Notes under the pieces: model-generated | The model's input: only the letters and a program-made list of their open reading frames with translations | Database searches by the model: none | What the model was told of the DNA's origin: nothing | Made by a program: the position numbers and the translations under genes | In this document: piece after piece, positions 29,661 through 37,526 of the stretch | Numbering within the stretch: the stretch's first letter is position 1 | Layout: each line of letters starts with the position of its first letter | NCBI GenBank assembly: GCA_030765045.1 | Contig: CM060961.1 | Location: 144,404,538-144,468,537 of the forward strand | Direction: 5' to 3' | DNA length: 64,000 nt | From: Tenodera sinensis | Taxonomy: Eukaryota > Arthropoda > Insecta > Mantodea > Mantidae

Positions 29661-30980
29661 ATGACGGACACCCCAACCACGTTGCTGGTCTCCAATCACC
29701 CGACCCACCCCTCACCCCCCACCCCTGAGCCAGAGCTCCCCCCTGCCTCGCCTCTACCCAGCACCTCCTCAGGCATGCAGCCCCTGTCAGCTGAGACTGA
29801 CGGCACTGGCGATGGCACGTCCACTCACCCCCCGACTAGACCCCCCTCTGCTTCCTCCCAGACCTTTGCTGAAGCTGCAGCCAGGGAATACCAGTCCCCC
29901 ATCTACGTGTTCAAGGACGAGTCCCCCCGAATGCCTGCAGTGCTCGCGGAGTTTGATAGAACCTACAACCCGGGGCACTATTCGTGTAACCGAGCACCAG
30001 TCTCCCATGACACGATGGTGCGATTTACCCGGGAGGAGGACTATAGAAACTTCTGCGAGTTCCTGAGGGGAAAGGGGGTCCTATTCAATGTTACCAACGT
30101 TCACAGGGAAGACCGCTCCCACAGAGCAGTGGTAAAGCCACTGTTCCTGGACGGGGCGGCTTCAGAAATCAAAGAAGAGTTACAGATTAAAGGGATACGC
30201 ACAATACGAGTGCAGCAACTAAGACGCCTTGCCAGAGACAGGACACTCCTCCCTATCTATCTGATCGAGGTCCCCTCTACTGAAGACCTGCAGAAACTCA
30301 GGCAAATCACCACCCTACTGCATTTCAAAATCACAATTGAGGATTTCCGCCCCCCAGCCACCATCATCCAATGTCTCAAATGCCAGAGGTTAGGGCACTC
30401 GTTCCAGCGATGCCCCGCCCCCGAACCCGTGTGCTCCAAGTGTGCACGGGGGCACGAGTCTCGCTCGTGCACCGTCCCCCTTGAGAGGCGAACCTGCGCC
30501 CTGTGCAGATTACCAGGGCATGGGGCCCGATTCCGGGGTTGCCGCGAATACCAGCGCCAACTGGCGAGACTGAGGGGACAAGTGCCCCCACGCCCTACTG
30601 CCCCCAGGGACCACACACAAGCCCCCACACAGGACAACATCGCCCCCCCTGCAACGCCTCATATGGCCCAGAGCCGCGACAGCTTTAATCTGAGACCAGC
30701 GGCCAGCACTTCGAGACCCCACACCCCCACCCATGACCGCCAGCAAGGCACACACGCCCACTTTCAACCTCCAAAACCAGCGATCCCACCTTCCCAAACT
30801 CCTGCCACACTGCAAAGAAACCTAACATTCCCACGAATGACCTGGGTCCAAGCGCGGCACGAGTGCATACACATACTCACGCTTCTGCTAACCCAGCCAC
30901 ACCTCACTCACGAGGTGCTCGCCACATACTCGGGCTTCTTTGCACTCTTCTCTGACCTTGATGCCTTCGCAATTGACTAA
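29661..30980 (+). CDS. Jk3 ORF1: gag-like nucleic-acid-binding protein
   Basis: 439 residues from ATG 29661 (MTDTPTTLLVSNHP). A Pro/Ser/Thr-rich N-terminus of about 75 residues is followed by AAREYQSPIYVFKDES, a first folded segment, then a PRE_C2HC-like domain (RAVVKPLFLDGAASEIKEEL, LLPIYLIEVPS). Three knuckles lie at about residues 235-295: CLKCQRLGHSFQRC, CSKCARGHESRSC and CALCRLPGHGARFRGC. The C-terminus is Pro/His-rich and ends in a hydrophobic helical segment (WVQARHECIHILTLLL). Expected to coat element RNA. ORF2 begins 38 nt after the stop. No lesion seen. Confidence 0.9.
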   Translation: MTDTPTTLLVSNHPTHPSPPTPEPELPPASPLPSTSSGMQPLSAETDGTGDGTSTHPPTRPPSASSQTFAEAAAREYQSPIYVFKDESPRMPAVLAEFDRTYNPGHYSCNRAPVSHDTMVRFTREEDYRNFCEFLRGKGVLFNVTNVHREDRSHRAVVKPLFLDGAASEIKEELQIKGIRTIRVQQLRRLARDRTLLPIYLIEVPSTEDLQKLRQITTLLHFKITIEDFRPPATIIQCLKCQRLGHSFQRCPAPEPVCSKCARGHESRSCTVPLERRTCALCRLPGHGARFRGCREYQRQLARLRGQVPPRPTAPRDHTQAPTQDNIAPPATPHMAQSRDSFNLRPAASTSRPHTPTHDRQQGTHAHFQPPKPAIPPSQTPATLQRNLTFPRMTWVQARHECIHILTLLLTQPHLTHEVLATYSGFFALFSDLDAFAID

Positions 30981-31018
30981 ACTCCCCCCCTCCCCTAAAC
31001 AGCTATTGCTTAATATCG

Positions 31019-33763
31019 ATGACGACCACTGCAATGACACGGTTAATGAATTGGAATGCGCGTGGCATTTACCACCGTAAAAGAGAACTCACGGACTTCC
31101 TACACACCCACAACATAGACATTGCACTAATCACAGACACCCATCTAAACCACAAATCCAGACTAAACATTGCTGGATACCAAACCTATAGAACTGACCG
31201 GGACAGACGTGGCGGAGGCACAGCCGTAATTATCAAACGTACCATAGAACACGAACAAGCATTGCTACCCCCCCTAAGACGTATGGAGGCGACGGGCACG
31301 TATGTCAAAATTAATAATACTCGCGCACTCATTGTTGCTGCGTATAATCCCCCGGGCGAACTAAACACACATGACCTGGACGACCTGTTCCAACTAAGCA
31401 ACCCCATCCTAATCGCCGGAGACCTGAACGCCAAGCACCCGCTCTGGAATTGCCGCACAGGTAACCCAGCTGGCTCACAACTCCTTAGACATGAGAACAA
31501 CTCCAATTATGTCATATACGCACCAAGCGAGCACACATACATACCCACACAGCGTAACCACCAGCCTGACATCCTCGATATCACCTTAGTACGACAACTA
31601 CACCTCCGGGTCACGCTTAAAGTAATCAACGCCCTGTCCTCAGACCACCTCCCTGTTCTTATCAACCTAGAAGGCTCTCCGGCTCCTTCCTTGCAACCCC
31701 TCAGACGCAACTACAACAAAGCAAACTGGGCAACCTTTAACCAGATTGTATCGGCTGAAATCCACAACACGCCAATTACGTCATGCAACGAGCTAGAACA
31801 AGCAGTAGCAAACCTTGAAAATACAATACAATATGCCATTTCTACCTCGGTCCCCATTCATGCACGTAACCGCGGCCCTCAAACCATGCCTACCGACCTC
31901 AAAGACCTAGCAAGAATCCGCAATAAAGCCCGCCGCAAATGGCAACATACGAGACGCCCTCAAGCCCTACAACAGCTGCGTGAACTTAACTTACACATCC
32001 GAAAACGCACTGCCGACTTCCTTACCTCCCAATGGGAAAGGACAGTCGCTGATCTAGACTCGGACCGCACATCACTCTGGCGCATTGCGAAATGCCTAAC
32101 ACGCGAACCCACCTCCATTCCGCCCCTACACATCAACCAACGTATAGCCACATCCGACACCGAAAAAGCTGAAGCACTCGCAGATGAGCTGGAACGCACA
32201 CTAACACCAAACCTTACACCAAGTTTACCACAATTTACTGCTGAGACCGAAACTCTAACTAATAACATATACTCATCCACAACTCACAACCAAGTCAGAA
32301 AAACCTCACCATCTGAGGTTAAGTGGATCATTAAGCATCTCCCAAGAAAGAAATCGCCTGGACCTGACACCATACCCAACATAGCACTTAAAAACTTACC
32401 TCCCGACGCCATTAACCGACTGACAGAAATATTCAACTATACCCTTAGAAGCGGCACCTTTCCACAGCGCTGGAAGAAGGCCAAAGTCCTCCACTTCCCC
32501 AAACAAGGCAAAGACCACGCCAACCCAGCCAACTACAGACCCATCAGCCTACTGAACTCACTCAGTAAGGTGCTAGAGAAAATAATACTTAAAAGACTAA
32601 CCGCACATCTAATCAAACACGGCATCATCATTCAAGAACAGTTCGGTTTTCGAGCCAAGCACTCGACCACACTCCAACTACTCCGTATCACCGAGCACAT
32701 AACCCGCGGATTTAACATAAATAAAACCACGGGGGTCCTGTTCCTGGACATTGAACGTGCCTTCGATCGGGTATGGCACCCAGGACTCCTACGCAAACTA
32801 ATGTCTCTAAATGTGCAAGACACCATGGTAAAGCTCATCGCAAACTACTTACGTGACCGCCAGTTCAGCTCCGCAGTAAACAATGCACTCTCCTCCCCAC
32901 GTATTATGCAAGCAGGGGTCCCCCAAGGCAGTTTATTGGGGCCCACACTCTTCAACATTTATATCAACGACATACCAAAAACCACAAACACATCACTTTA
33001 CTTGTATGCAGACGATACGGCTATCGCAGCTCAGTCAGGCAACCCTAGATTTGTACGCGACAGGCTACAAATGTCACTCACCAACTTGGAAGACTGGCTT
33101 GCCAAATGGCGAATCCGAGTCAACCAAGCCAAATGCCATGCAGTAATATTCACTAAGCGCCAAACACATAGAAGCACTGCACGTAGACTCCCTCCTTTAA
33201 CTCTGTTTGGCGAAAACATTAACTGGACTAACCAGACCACCTATCTCGGGCTCACGATGGACCAAGGCCTCACTTGGCACACACACATCCAAAATTGCCG
33301 GCGCAAGGCGCAAGTACAAGTAAGGAGACTCTACCCCCTCCTTCGTACAGGATCACATATCTCCCCGAAACTAGGACTTACCCTATATAAAACACTAATC
33401 CGACCGATACTGACATACGCAGCCCCGGTCTGGGGATACGCCGCCTCCACCCACATTAAGCGCCTAAACTCCTTTCAGAACCGGATCCTAAGGATAATCA
33501 CTGGCGTACCCAGACGGGCGCCGGCCTACAAACTGCACGAAGAACTGCATATGCACACAATTGAAGAATTCATTAAAAAGCTTGCCTCCGACCTCTATGC
33601 CAAAAATTCCCGCCACCATAACCCACTCATTGCCAACCTCGGCACATATCATCTTGAACTAACCAAACACAAAACGCCACTCCATCTTTTTGAACGTTCT
33701 CTAAACAACACAGATACCATAGATGCCAGAGCCCACCTATTCAATATTCTGAATCACAACTAA
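31019..33763 (+). CDS. Jk3 ORF2: APE endonuclease plus reverse transcriptase
   Basis: 914 residues, fully open. N-terminal APE-type endonuclease: LMNWNARGIYH, LITDTHLN (the catalytic Glu found in the other elements here is Asp), RRGGGTAVIIKR, IVAAYNPPG, GDLNAKHPLWNC, DILDITL and the C-terminal His in SSDHLPVL. RT from about residue 440: RKKSPGPDTIPNIAL, KQGKDHANPANYRPISLLNS, FGFRAKHSTTLQLL, VLFLDIERAFDRVW, AGVPQGSLLGPTLFNIYIND and LYADDTAIAA with Tyr at about residue 663. A C-terminal region with TYLGLTMDQGLTW and RPILTYAAPVWGYAAS follows. It performs target-primed reverse transcription in related elements. Complete length for the clade. Confidence 0.93.
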   Translation: MTTTAMTRLMNWNARGIYHRKRELTDFLHTHNIDIALITDTHLNHKSRLNIAGYQTYRTDRDRRGGGTAVIIKRTIEHEQALLPPLRRMEATGTYVKINNTRALIVAAYNPPGELNTHDLDDLFQLSNPILIAGDLNAKHPLWNCRTGNPAGSQLLRHENNSNYVIYAPSEHTYIPTQRNHQPDILDITLVRQLHLRVTLKVINALSSDHLPVLINLEGSPAPSLQPLRRNYNKANWATFNQIVSAEIHNTPITSCNELEQAVANLENTIQYAISTSVPIHARNRGPQTMPTDLKDLARIRNKARRKWQHTRRPQALQQLRELNLHIRKRTADFLTSQWERTVADLDSDRTSLWRIAKCLTREPTSIPPLHINQRIATSDTEKAEALADELERTLTPNLTPSLPQFTAETETLTNNIYSSTTHNQVRKTSPSEVKWIIKHLPRKKSPGPDTIPNIALKNLPPDAINRLTEIFNYTLRSGTFPQRWKKAKVLHFPKQGKDHANPANYRPISLLNSLSKVLEKIILKRLTAHLIKHGIIIQEQFGFRAKHSTTLQLLRITEHITRGFNINKTTGVLFLDIERAFDRVWHPGLLRKLMSLNVQDTMVKLIANYLRDRQFSSAVNNALSSPRIMQAGVPQGSLLGPTLFNIYINDIPKTTNTSLYLYADDTAIAAQSGNPRFVRDRLQMSLTNLEDWLAKWRIRVNQAKCHAVIFTKRQTHRSTARRLPPLTLFGENINWTNQTTYLGLTMDQGLTWHTHIQNCRRKAQVQVRRLYPLLRTGSHISPKLGLTLYKTLIRPILTYAAPVWGYAASTHIKRLNSFQNRILRIITGVPRRAPAYKLHEELHMHTIEEFIKKLASDLYAKNSRHHNPLIANLGTYHLELTKHKTPLHLFERSLNNTDTIDARAHLFNILNHN

Positions 33764-34293
33764 CTACTTAAAACCTTCTGCCAACAGAGGAGGACCGTAA
33801 ACGCCCGGACCACATCCACTTTCTCTCAAGATCAGGTATACAGGATACTCCCAAGCCCACAACAGGTACGTAACACTCCCTAAACCTGCCCCCACCACTG
33901 CATTCCCTTATATGTAGATAACCATTTCATAGCTTGTAAGCACGTACATTACTAACCCCCTTAAATTAGCACTGCTGTAACACCCTATAGCACATAACAC
34001 CAGCTACTCCTTACTAACAAGCTTTCCCTCCCTGGGTGCTGCACAGACCTCGGTATGTGTTGACTCCCAGGATATAATATCACGCGCTCGCATGCACCGC
34101 ATGCCAGCTAGGTACTAACCATTACTAACCGGGGTGCTATCGCGGAACCCGACCTAACTGCATGTATCGCTACACTAACAAGCACCCTGTCTTTCTCTGC
34201 CTTGCATGTTTAGTTTACTAACCGCATGTGCATGGGGAGACGATGTAGCCTCTGAGGATGATCGTCACCAGGGCTGGCGGGTGTGGGGCCAGC

Positions 34294-34297
<4 letters not shown>

Positions 34298-34361
<64 letters not shown>
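34298..34361 (+). other. Poly(A) tail of Jk3 (64 nt)
   Basis: Uninterrupted A-run at the end of the Jk3 3' UTR, followed by TCCCAGAGTTTAAATCC. The length suggests recent insertion. Confidence 0.9.
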
Positions 34362-34368
<7 letters not shown>

Positions 34369-34397
34369 GTTTAAATCCCTGTAGACCAAAACACCAT

Positions 34398-34506
34398 ACT
34401 ATAGCGCAGGTAAAGCCGTATAACGGCTAGGTACTGCGGTAAAGACACTTCGGGTGGGGGAATAAGCTTCCCCACTCGACTCGAACTGATTGTGGAGCCT
34501 CTGGAC
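34398..34506 (+). ncRNA. Candidate structured RNA or repeat upstream of a 5S gene
   Basis: CGCAG...AGCCGTATAACGGCT...CTGCGG forms a hairpin inside a stem, followed by TCGGGTGGGG...CCCCACTCGA. About 105 bp with the same two-hairpin order recurs at 63606-63709, with paired changes in the second stem (GGGTGGGG/CCCCACTC against GGGCGGGG/CCCCGTTC). Class unknown; it may be a Pol III RNA gene, a SINE piece or a 5S-spacer element. Confidence 0.4.
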
Positions 34507-34518
34507 GCAAGATCTCTC

Positions 34519-34638
34519 GCCAACGGCCATACCATGCTGAATACACCGGTTCTCGTCCAATCACCGAAGTTAAGCAGCATTGGGCGTGGTCAGTACTTGG
34601 ATGGGTGACCGCTTAGGAACACCACGTGCCGTTAGCAT
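34519..34638 (+). rRNA. 5S rRNA gene, full length (possibly decayed)
   Basis: 120 nt beginning GCCAACGGCCATACCATG and ending GCCGTTAGCAT. It has the conserved loops and the Pol III internal control region (CCGAAGTTAAGCAGC, then AGTACTTGGATGGGTGACCGC). The terminal stem has one C-A mismatch (third pair) that is G-C in the split copy at 37000/42473, and GCTTAGGAAC differs from the usual GCTTGGGAAC or GCTGGGGAAC form. These changes suggest a 5S pseudogene or variant. T-runs downstream (from about 34653) could terminate transcription. Confidence 0.88.
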
Positions 34639-34968
34639 TTCTCCTTTCATTTTGGTTTTGTTTTCTAAACATTTTCCTTCTTTAAAATCCACCTTTTTCT
34701 ACTCACCGGTTGGAACACCTTCACGAGGTTTCCTTACCTGTGGTAAACTGTGTAGGTGCCATCTTAATTTTACCACTACTTCTGCTCTTCACCGTTAGAG
34801 ATAGACAAAGCCATACTATGCAAAACATGTAGACTTTGCTAGAATACACAATTTATGTCCAAATGAATTTTCTTGTAAGGTGTACCATTTCGGAGATATT
34901 CCTTGTTATGTGTGTGAGTTTCAGAAAGCAACTTTCGTGAAATGGAGCATCGTTGTTCATTGTTTTTA

Positions 34969-35310
34969 TATGTTAAGTTTGCAAAGACCACGGAATCTCA
35001 AAGCTTTAAAACATTTCACTATCGCACAAAGCCTAATGTATTCTAATATTCCCCTTGAACCTACAAGGAAATAAGCAATAAAATAACATGTATAAATGTT
35101 TAATTCCACACGAAGAAGATAGAGGCATAGGAGCTTGTAAGAGTGGCTACTACAGGAGAACAGAAAGGCATGTGAGTGCAACACATCAGATTTTATGTTA
35201 AGTGTGCAAAGAGAACGGAATCTCAAAGCTTTAAAATGCTTGACTATCGCACAAAGCATATTCCCTTTGCACCTACAAGGAAATAAGCAATAAGATAATT
35301 TGTACAAATG
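34969..35310 (+). repeat. Direct duplication inside the 5S spacer
   Basis: 34969-35099 and 35193-35310 are diverged copies of one segment: AAGTTTGCAAAGACCACGG against AAGTGTGCAAAGAGAACGG, both continuing AATCTCAAAGCTTTAAAA, ACTATCGCACAAAGC and CCTACAAGGAAATAAGC. The same pair occurs at about 54850-55198 in the next spacer, so the duplication predates amplification of the unit. Confidence 0.8.
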
Positions 35311-35324
35311 ATTATTTTAATTAA

Positions 35325-35487
35325 CAAGAAGAAAAAGAAGATTAAGAAGAAGAACCAGAAGAAGAGGAAGAAGAAGCAGAAGAAGAAGGAGGAGGAGAAG
35401 AAGAAGACGAAGAAGAAGAAAGAGCAGGAGGAGGAGAAGAAGAAAAAGAAGAAGAAGAAGAAGAAGAAGAAGAAGAAGAAGAAGAAG
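35325..35487 (+). repeat. GAA/AAG-rich microsatellite in the 5S spacer
   Basis: Imperfect AAG/GAG repeat of about 160 bp that becomes a pure GAA run near its right end. The corresponding tract is at 55211-55385 in the next spacer copy. Confidence 0.9.
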
Positions 35488-35508
35488 ATATAGGAATAAG
35501 AGTTTGTT

Positions 35509-35766
35509 GTGGCCTGGGCAAACGCCTCAAAAACCGCCCTGAAAACTCTCCAAACCCACCAAAACCTCTCTCTCAGGAAAATCCTCTCTGCTCCCATCCT
35601 AACCACTAACCGAACCCTTCACCAGGAAACCCAGATCCTATCCATTCCCGAGGCAATAGCGAAAAGAGCCACTGTCGCGTGGGCGCGCATCAGAAACTAC
35701 GTAATTGCCAATATTGGTAAAGCTGAGCCGAAGCATCGGAAGCACAACAGAATTAAGATGTTTTAG
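35509..35766 (+). pseudogene. Jk2-d ORF2 C-terminal fragment
   Basis: About 85 codons of the ORF2 end (AWANASKTALKTLQ, then LSLRKILSAPILTTN and the terminal RIKMF with stop at 35764-35766). A 6-bp deletion relative to other copies removes two residues (RIRNYVIA instead of RIRNHDNYVIA). No domain remains complete. Confidence 0.8.
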
Positions 35767-36021
35767 ACGTCGTTCGGCTCACCGACTGATGTGCGTCCAC
35801 GCAAAGAAGGGCCCTAGGCCCCACACACGCTACCTCAGAGGCCTGCACCCCAGGGAACCAGTCAGGAGCTGCAACCTGGTCCGCACAGGAAAACTGCGGA
35901 AAAAACTGTAAATAAGTGAAGTGTATAGTGTAGTGAGTGTAAATATGTGTATACGAGCGTGTGTGTGTGTGTGCGTGTTTGAGTGTGATGGGACATATGT
36001 GTGGTATGCCCAGGAGTGAAT

Positions 36022-36238
36022 GATTCAGATTCAGATTATTTTATTAAAAGAATTTTGTCTGGTGCTGGTACATGGGGCCCAGCGTACAGACTTAATTTAT
36101 CATTGGATTACAATTTTTTTGATATTTACAACAAATATACATTGGGTTTTAAGAAAACCCATACAGTGACCCTCTTTTGGGCCACCGAGAACAGTTCTCT
36201 TGTGTATAGTTTTTGGGTATGTGTTTATATTTTGTTTT
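36022..36238 (-). mobile_element. Jk2-e: 3'-end stub inserted in the Jk2-d 3' UTR
   Basis: On the minus strand it has the Jk2 hairpin region (GTTCTCGGTGGCCC, then GTCACTGTATGGGTTTTC), the GGGCCCCATGTACCAGCACCAG end motif and a tail of TCTGAA repeats at 36022-36035. It interrupts Jk2-d after GGAGTGAATGA; host sequence resumes with GGATGAGTGTATATAAAC at 36240. A diverged subfamily, closest to the Jk2-g 3' end. Confidence 0.75.
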
Positions 36239-36490
36239 TGTCGGATGAGTGTATATAAACAAAAAACGATCAAAAAAAAAAAAAGAGACAGATAAGACAT
36301 TGAACATACAAAATAAAACTGTTCTCGGTGGGCTAAAGCTGCCCACTGTATGGGTTTTAAAGAAAAAAACAGATAATATGAATTAACTTGTAAAAAATGT
36401 AAATATTATAACTAATGTTAATTTTAGCCTGTAAGCCGGGCGCTTTTGTACCGGCACCAGGCAAATGTGTTTTCTTCAATAAATAAGTGG

Positions 36491-36664
36491 AAAGTTTAAA
36501 ATGGTTAGTACAATTGTAGAGAAAGTCATGTGAGTGCAACTCATTAGATTTTTGTTATAAGGTTCGATGCTAGAACATCTTTGTGATATTAGTGCTGGTT
36601 GTTCGTTTGTGTCATGGTATACAGAGCAGGCCATAGGTTTCCTAGGCCAAGTGAATGTCGCTAT
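36491..36664 (+). other. 5S spacer, continuation
   Basis: Spacer sequence continuing from 35505 (TGGTTAGTACAATTGTAGAG...). No gene. It is followed at 36665 by the tail of SL-d. Confidence 0.6.
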
Positions 36665-36900
36665 GGATCCAAATGAAATGAAAAGTGTTAATTTGGGCAT
36701 GTTTACAAGATGCCCGGGCTGTTTAGGGAAACCCCTCTTCAGCCTAGTGTGTTATTTTTTATTTGTGGTGTTTGGACTTCCTTCGGCTTGTGTGCGCATA
36801 CGTGTTGTTTTGTGTTGTCGTTGAGGTTGCGTAGTGTAGTGTAGCGTAGTGTGTTGCCATTTGTGTGTCTGTGTGTCAGTTTCCCATGTTTAATAATCAA
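36665..36900 (-). mobile_element. SL-d: 3'-end fragment of an SL-group LINE
   Basis: On the minus strand it ends in GGCTGAAGAGG, GTTTCC, CTAAACAGCC (36717-36744) and a second hairpin GGGCATC/GATGCCC-like (36695-36715), then CATTT repeats (36670-36682 on the plus strand). Upstream 3' UTR sequence (about 36755-36897) matches 63848-63990 and resembles SL-c 12350-12500. No coding part remains. Confidence 0.72.
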
Positions 36901-36999
36901 TTAGATAAAGAGGTTGGGTAACAAAGGTTTGCACAAAGTATAGAAAAATAGAGAAGAAACGCGTACATATGATGTAGCCTTTAGAACGCAAGATCTCTC

Positions 37000-37026
37000 G
37001 CCAACGGCCATACCATGCTGAATACA
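37000..37026 (+). rRNA. 5S rRNA gene, first 27 nt (split gene)
   Basis: GCCAACGGCCATACCATGCT plus GAATACA, with the same upstream flank as the gene at 34519 (CGCAAGATCTCTC). The rest of the gene resumes at 42473 after the Jk2-f insertion. Confidence 0.9.
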
Positions 37027-37140
37027 GAGCAGGCTGAGAGAGAGCGGTCCGACTAGGAAGCGAGAATCTCGAGAGCGCGGCGACCGGCCCGCCAGTGACC
37101 GGGAAAGTACGCGGCGATCACCGTTCACTGGGACTACACT

Positions 37141-37292
37141 TTCCCGATGTATTCCCGGGGGGAGAACAAAGTGTAGTTTCCAGCACATCTTACAGTGGTT
37201 TTTCCCGTAGTTATTCCCGGGAGGATTTATACTTTGCATAGCTGGTTACAGATAGACTTTCCCGAAGATATTCCCGGGAGGATTGAAAGTGC
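37141..37292 (+). repeat. Three TTCCCG...TTCCCGGGA repeats in the Jk2-f 5' UTR
   Basis: Copies at 37141-37175, 37202-37235 and 37259-37292 share TTCCCGnnGnTATTCCCGGG, then AGGAT and an AAAGTG-like end. The palindrome TTCCCGGGA is present in two. The same three repeats, less intact, occur in Jk2-g at 42926, 42984 and 43018. Possible promoter or protein-binding repeats; their role is inferred. Confidence 0.7.
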
Positions 37293-37526
37293 AGTGTATT
37301 TTGTGTAACTATTTTATTGAGTGTACATATTAATTCCTTCAAGTGAAGTGTAAACAGTGTTGTACATATGAGTGAACAGTGTACATAATTTTCGTGTTTC
37401 CTGTGTATATTATTTAACCGGTGCTTAGTTTATGGATAGTTACAGTGAAAGTGTTTGTGATATCCTTAGCGACAAGTATAGCGTGGGGTGCGCCTGGCGT
37501 TCCCCCGCGCGCAAGGCAGTGAAAGA

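Larger units (their letters stand above)
28960..34361 (+). mobile_element. Jk3: full-length Jockey-like LINE, both ORFs open
   Basis: Contains a promoter-like 5' segment (28971-29105), a structured leader (29303-29374), ORF1 (29661-30980), ORF2 (31019-33763), a 534-nt 3' UTR and 64 A residues (34298-34361). The 5' boundary is estimated from where similarity to GO1-d begins. I could not identify a target duplication. Intact ORFs and a long uninterrupted A-tail make this the best candidate for a recently active copy. Confidence 0.88.
34639..35505 (+). other. 5S rDNA spacer, first part
   Basis: Non-coding spacer after the 5S gene. The same sequence follows the second 5S gene (42563-42763, continuing at 54714-55434), which shows that these are repeat units. 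It includes a direct duplication and a GAA-type microsatellite. Short ORFs conserved in both units are by-products of the repeat. Confidence 0.75.
35506..36490 (+). mobile_element. Jk2-d: 3' fragment of a Jk2 element in the 5S spacer
   Basis: Begins inside ORF2 at TGTGGCCTGGGCAAACGCC and runs to the AATAAATAAG end near 36490. The spacer sequence interrupted at 35505 (AAGAGTTTGT) resumes at about 36500 (TGGTTAGTACAATTG), as shown by the uninterrupted copy at 55390-55425. It contains an inverted Jk2-e stub. Confidence 0.8.

Noticed and set aside
34966..35307. Minus-strand ORF of about 113 codons conserved in both 5S spacers, with an internal repeat
   Set aside because: It lies on the duplicated non-coding spacer segment; its repeats and conservation follow from the DNA duplication. 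No start context, domain or codon pattern supports a gene.
35308..35606. Lys/Glu- or Ser/Phe-rich ORFs across the GAA microsatellite (also 55195-55814)
   Set aside because: Low-complexity translations of a trinucleotide repeat in all frames.
37000..37026. 5S-derived SINE (SINE3-like) explanation for the 5S fragments
   Set aside because: Both halves are joined to the same 5S spacers as the complete gene and are separated exactly by Jk2-f, so a split 5S gene fits better than a SINE head.
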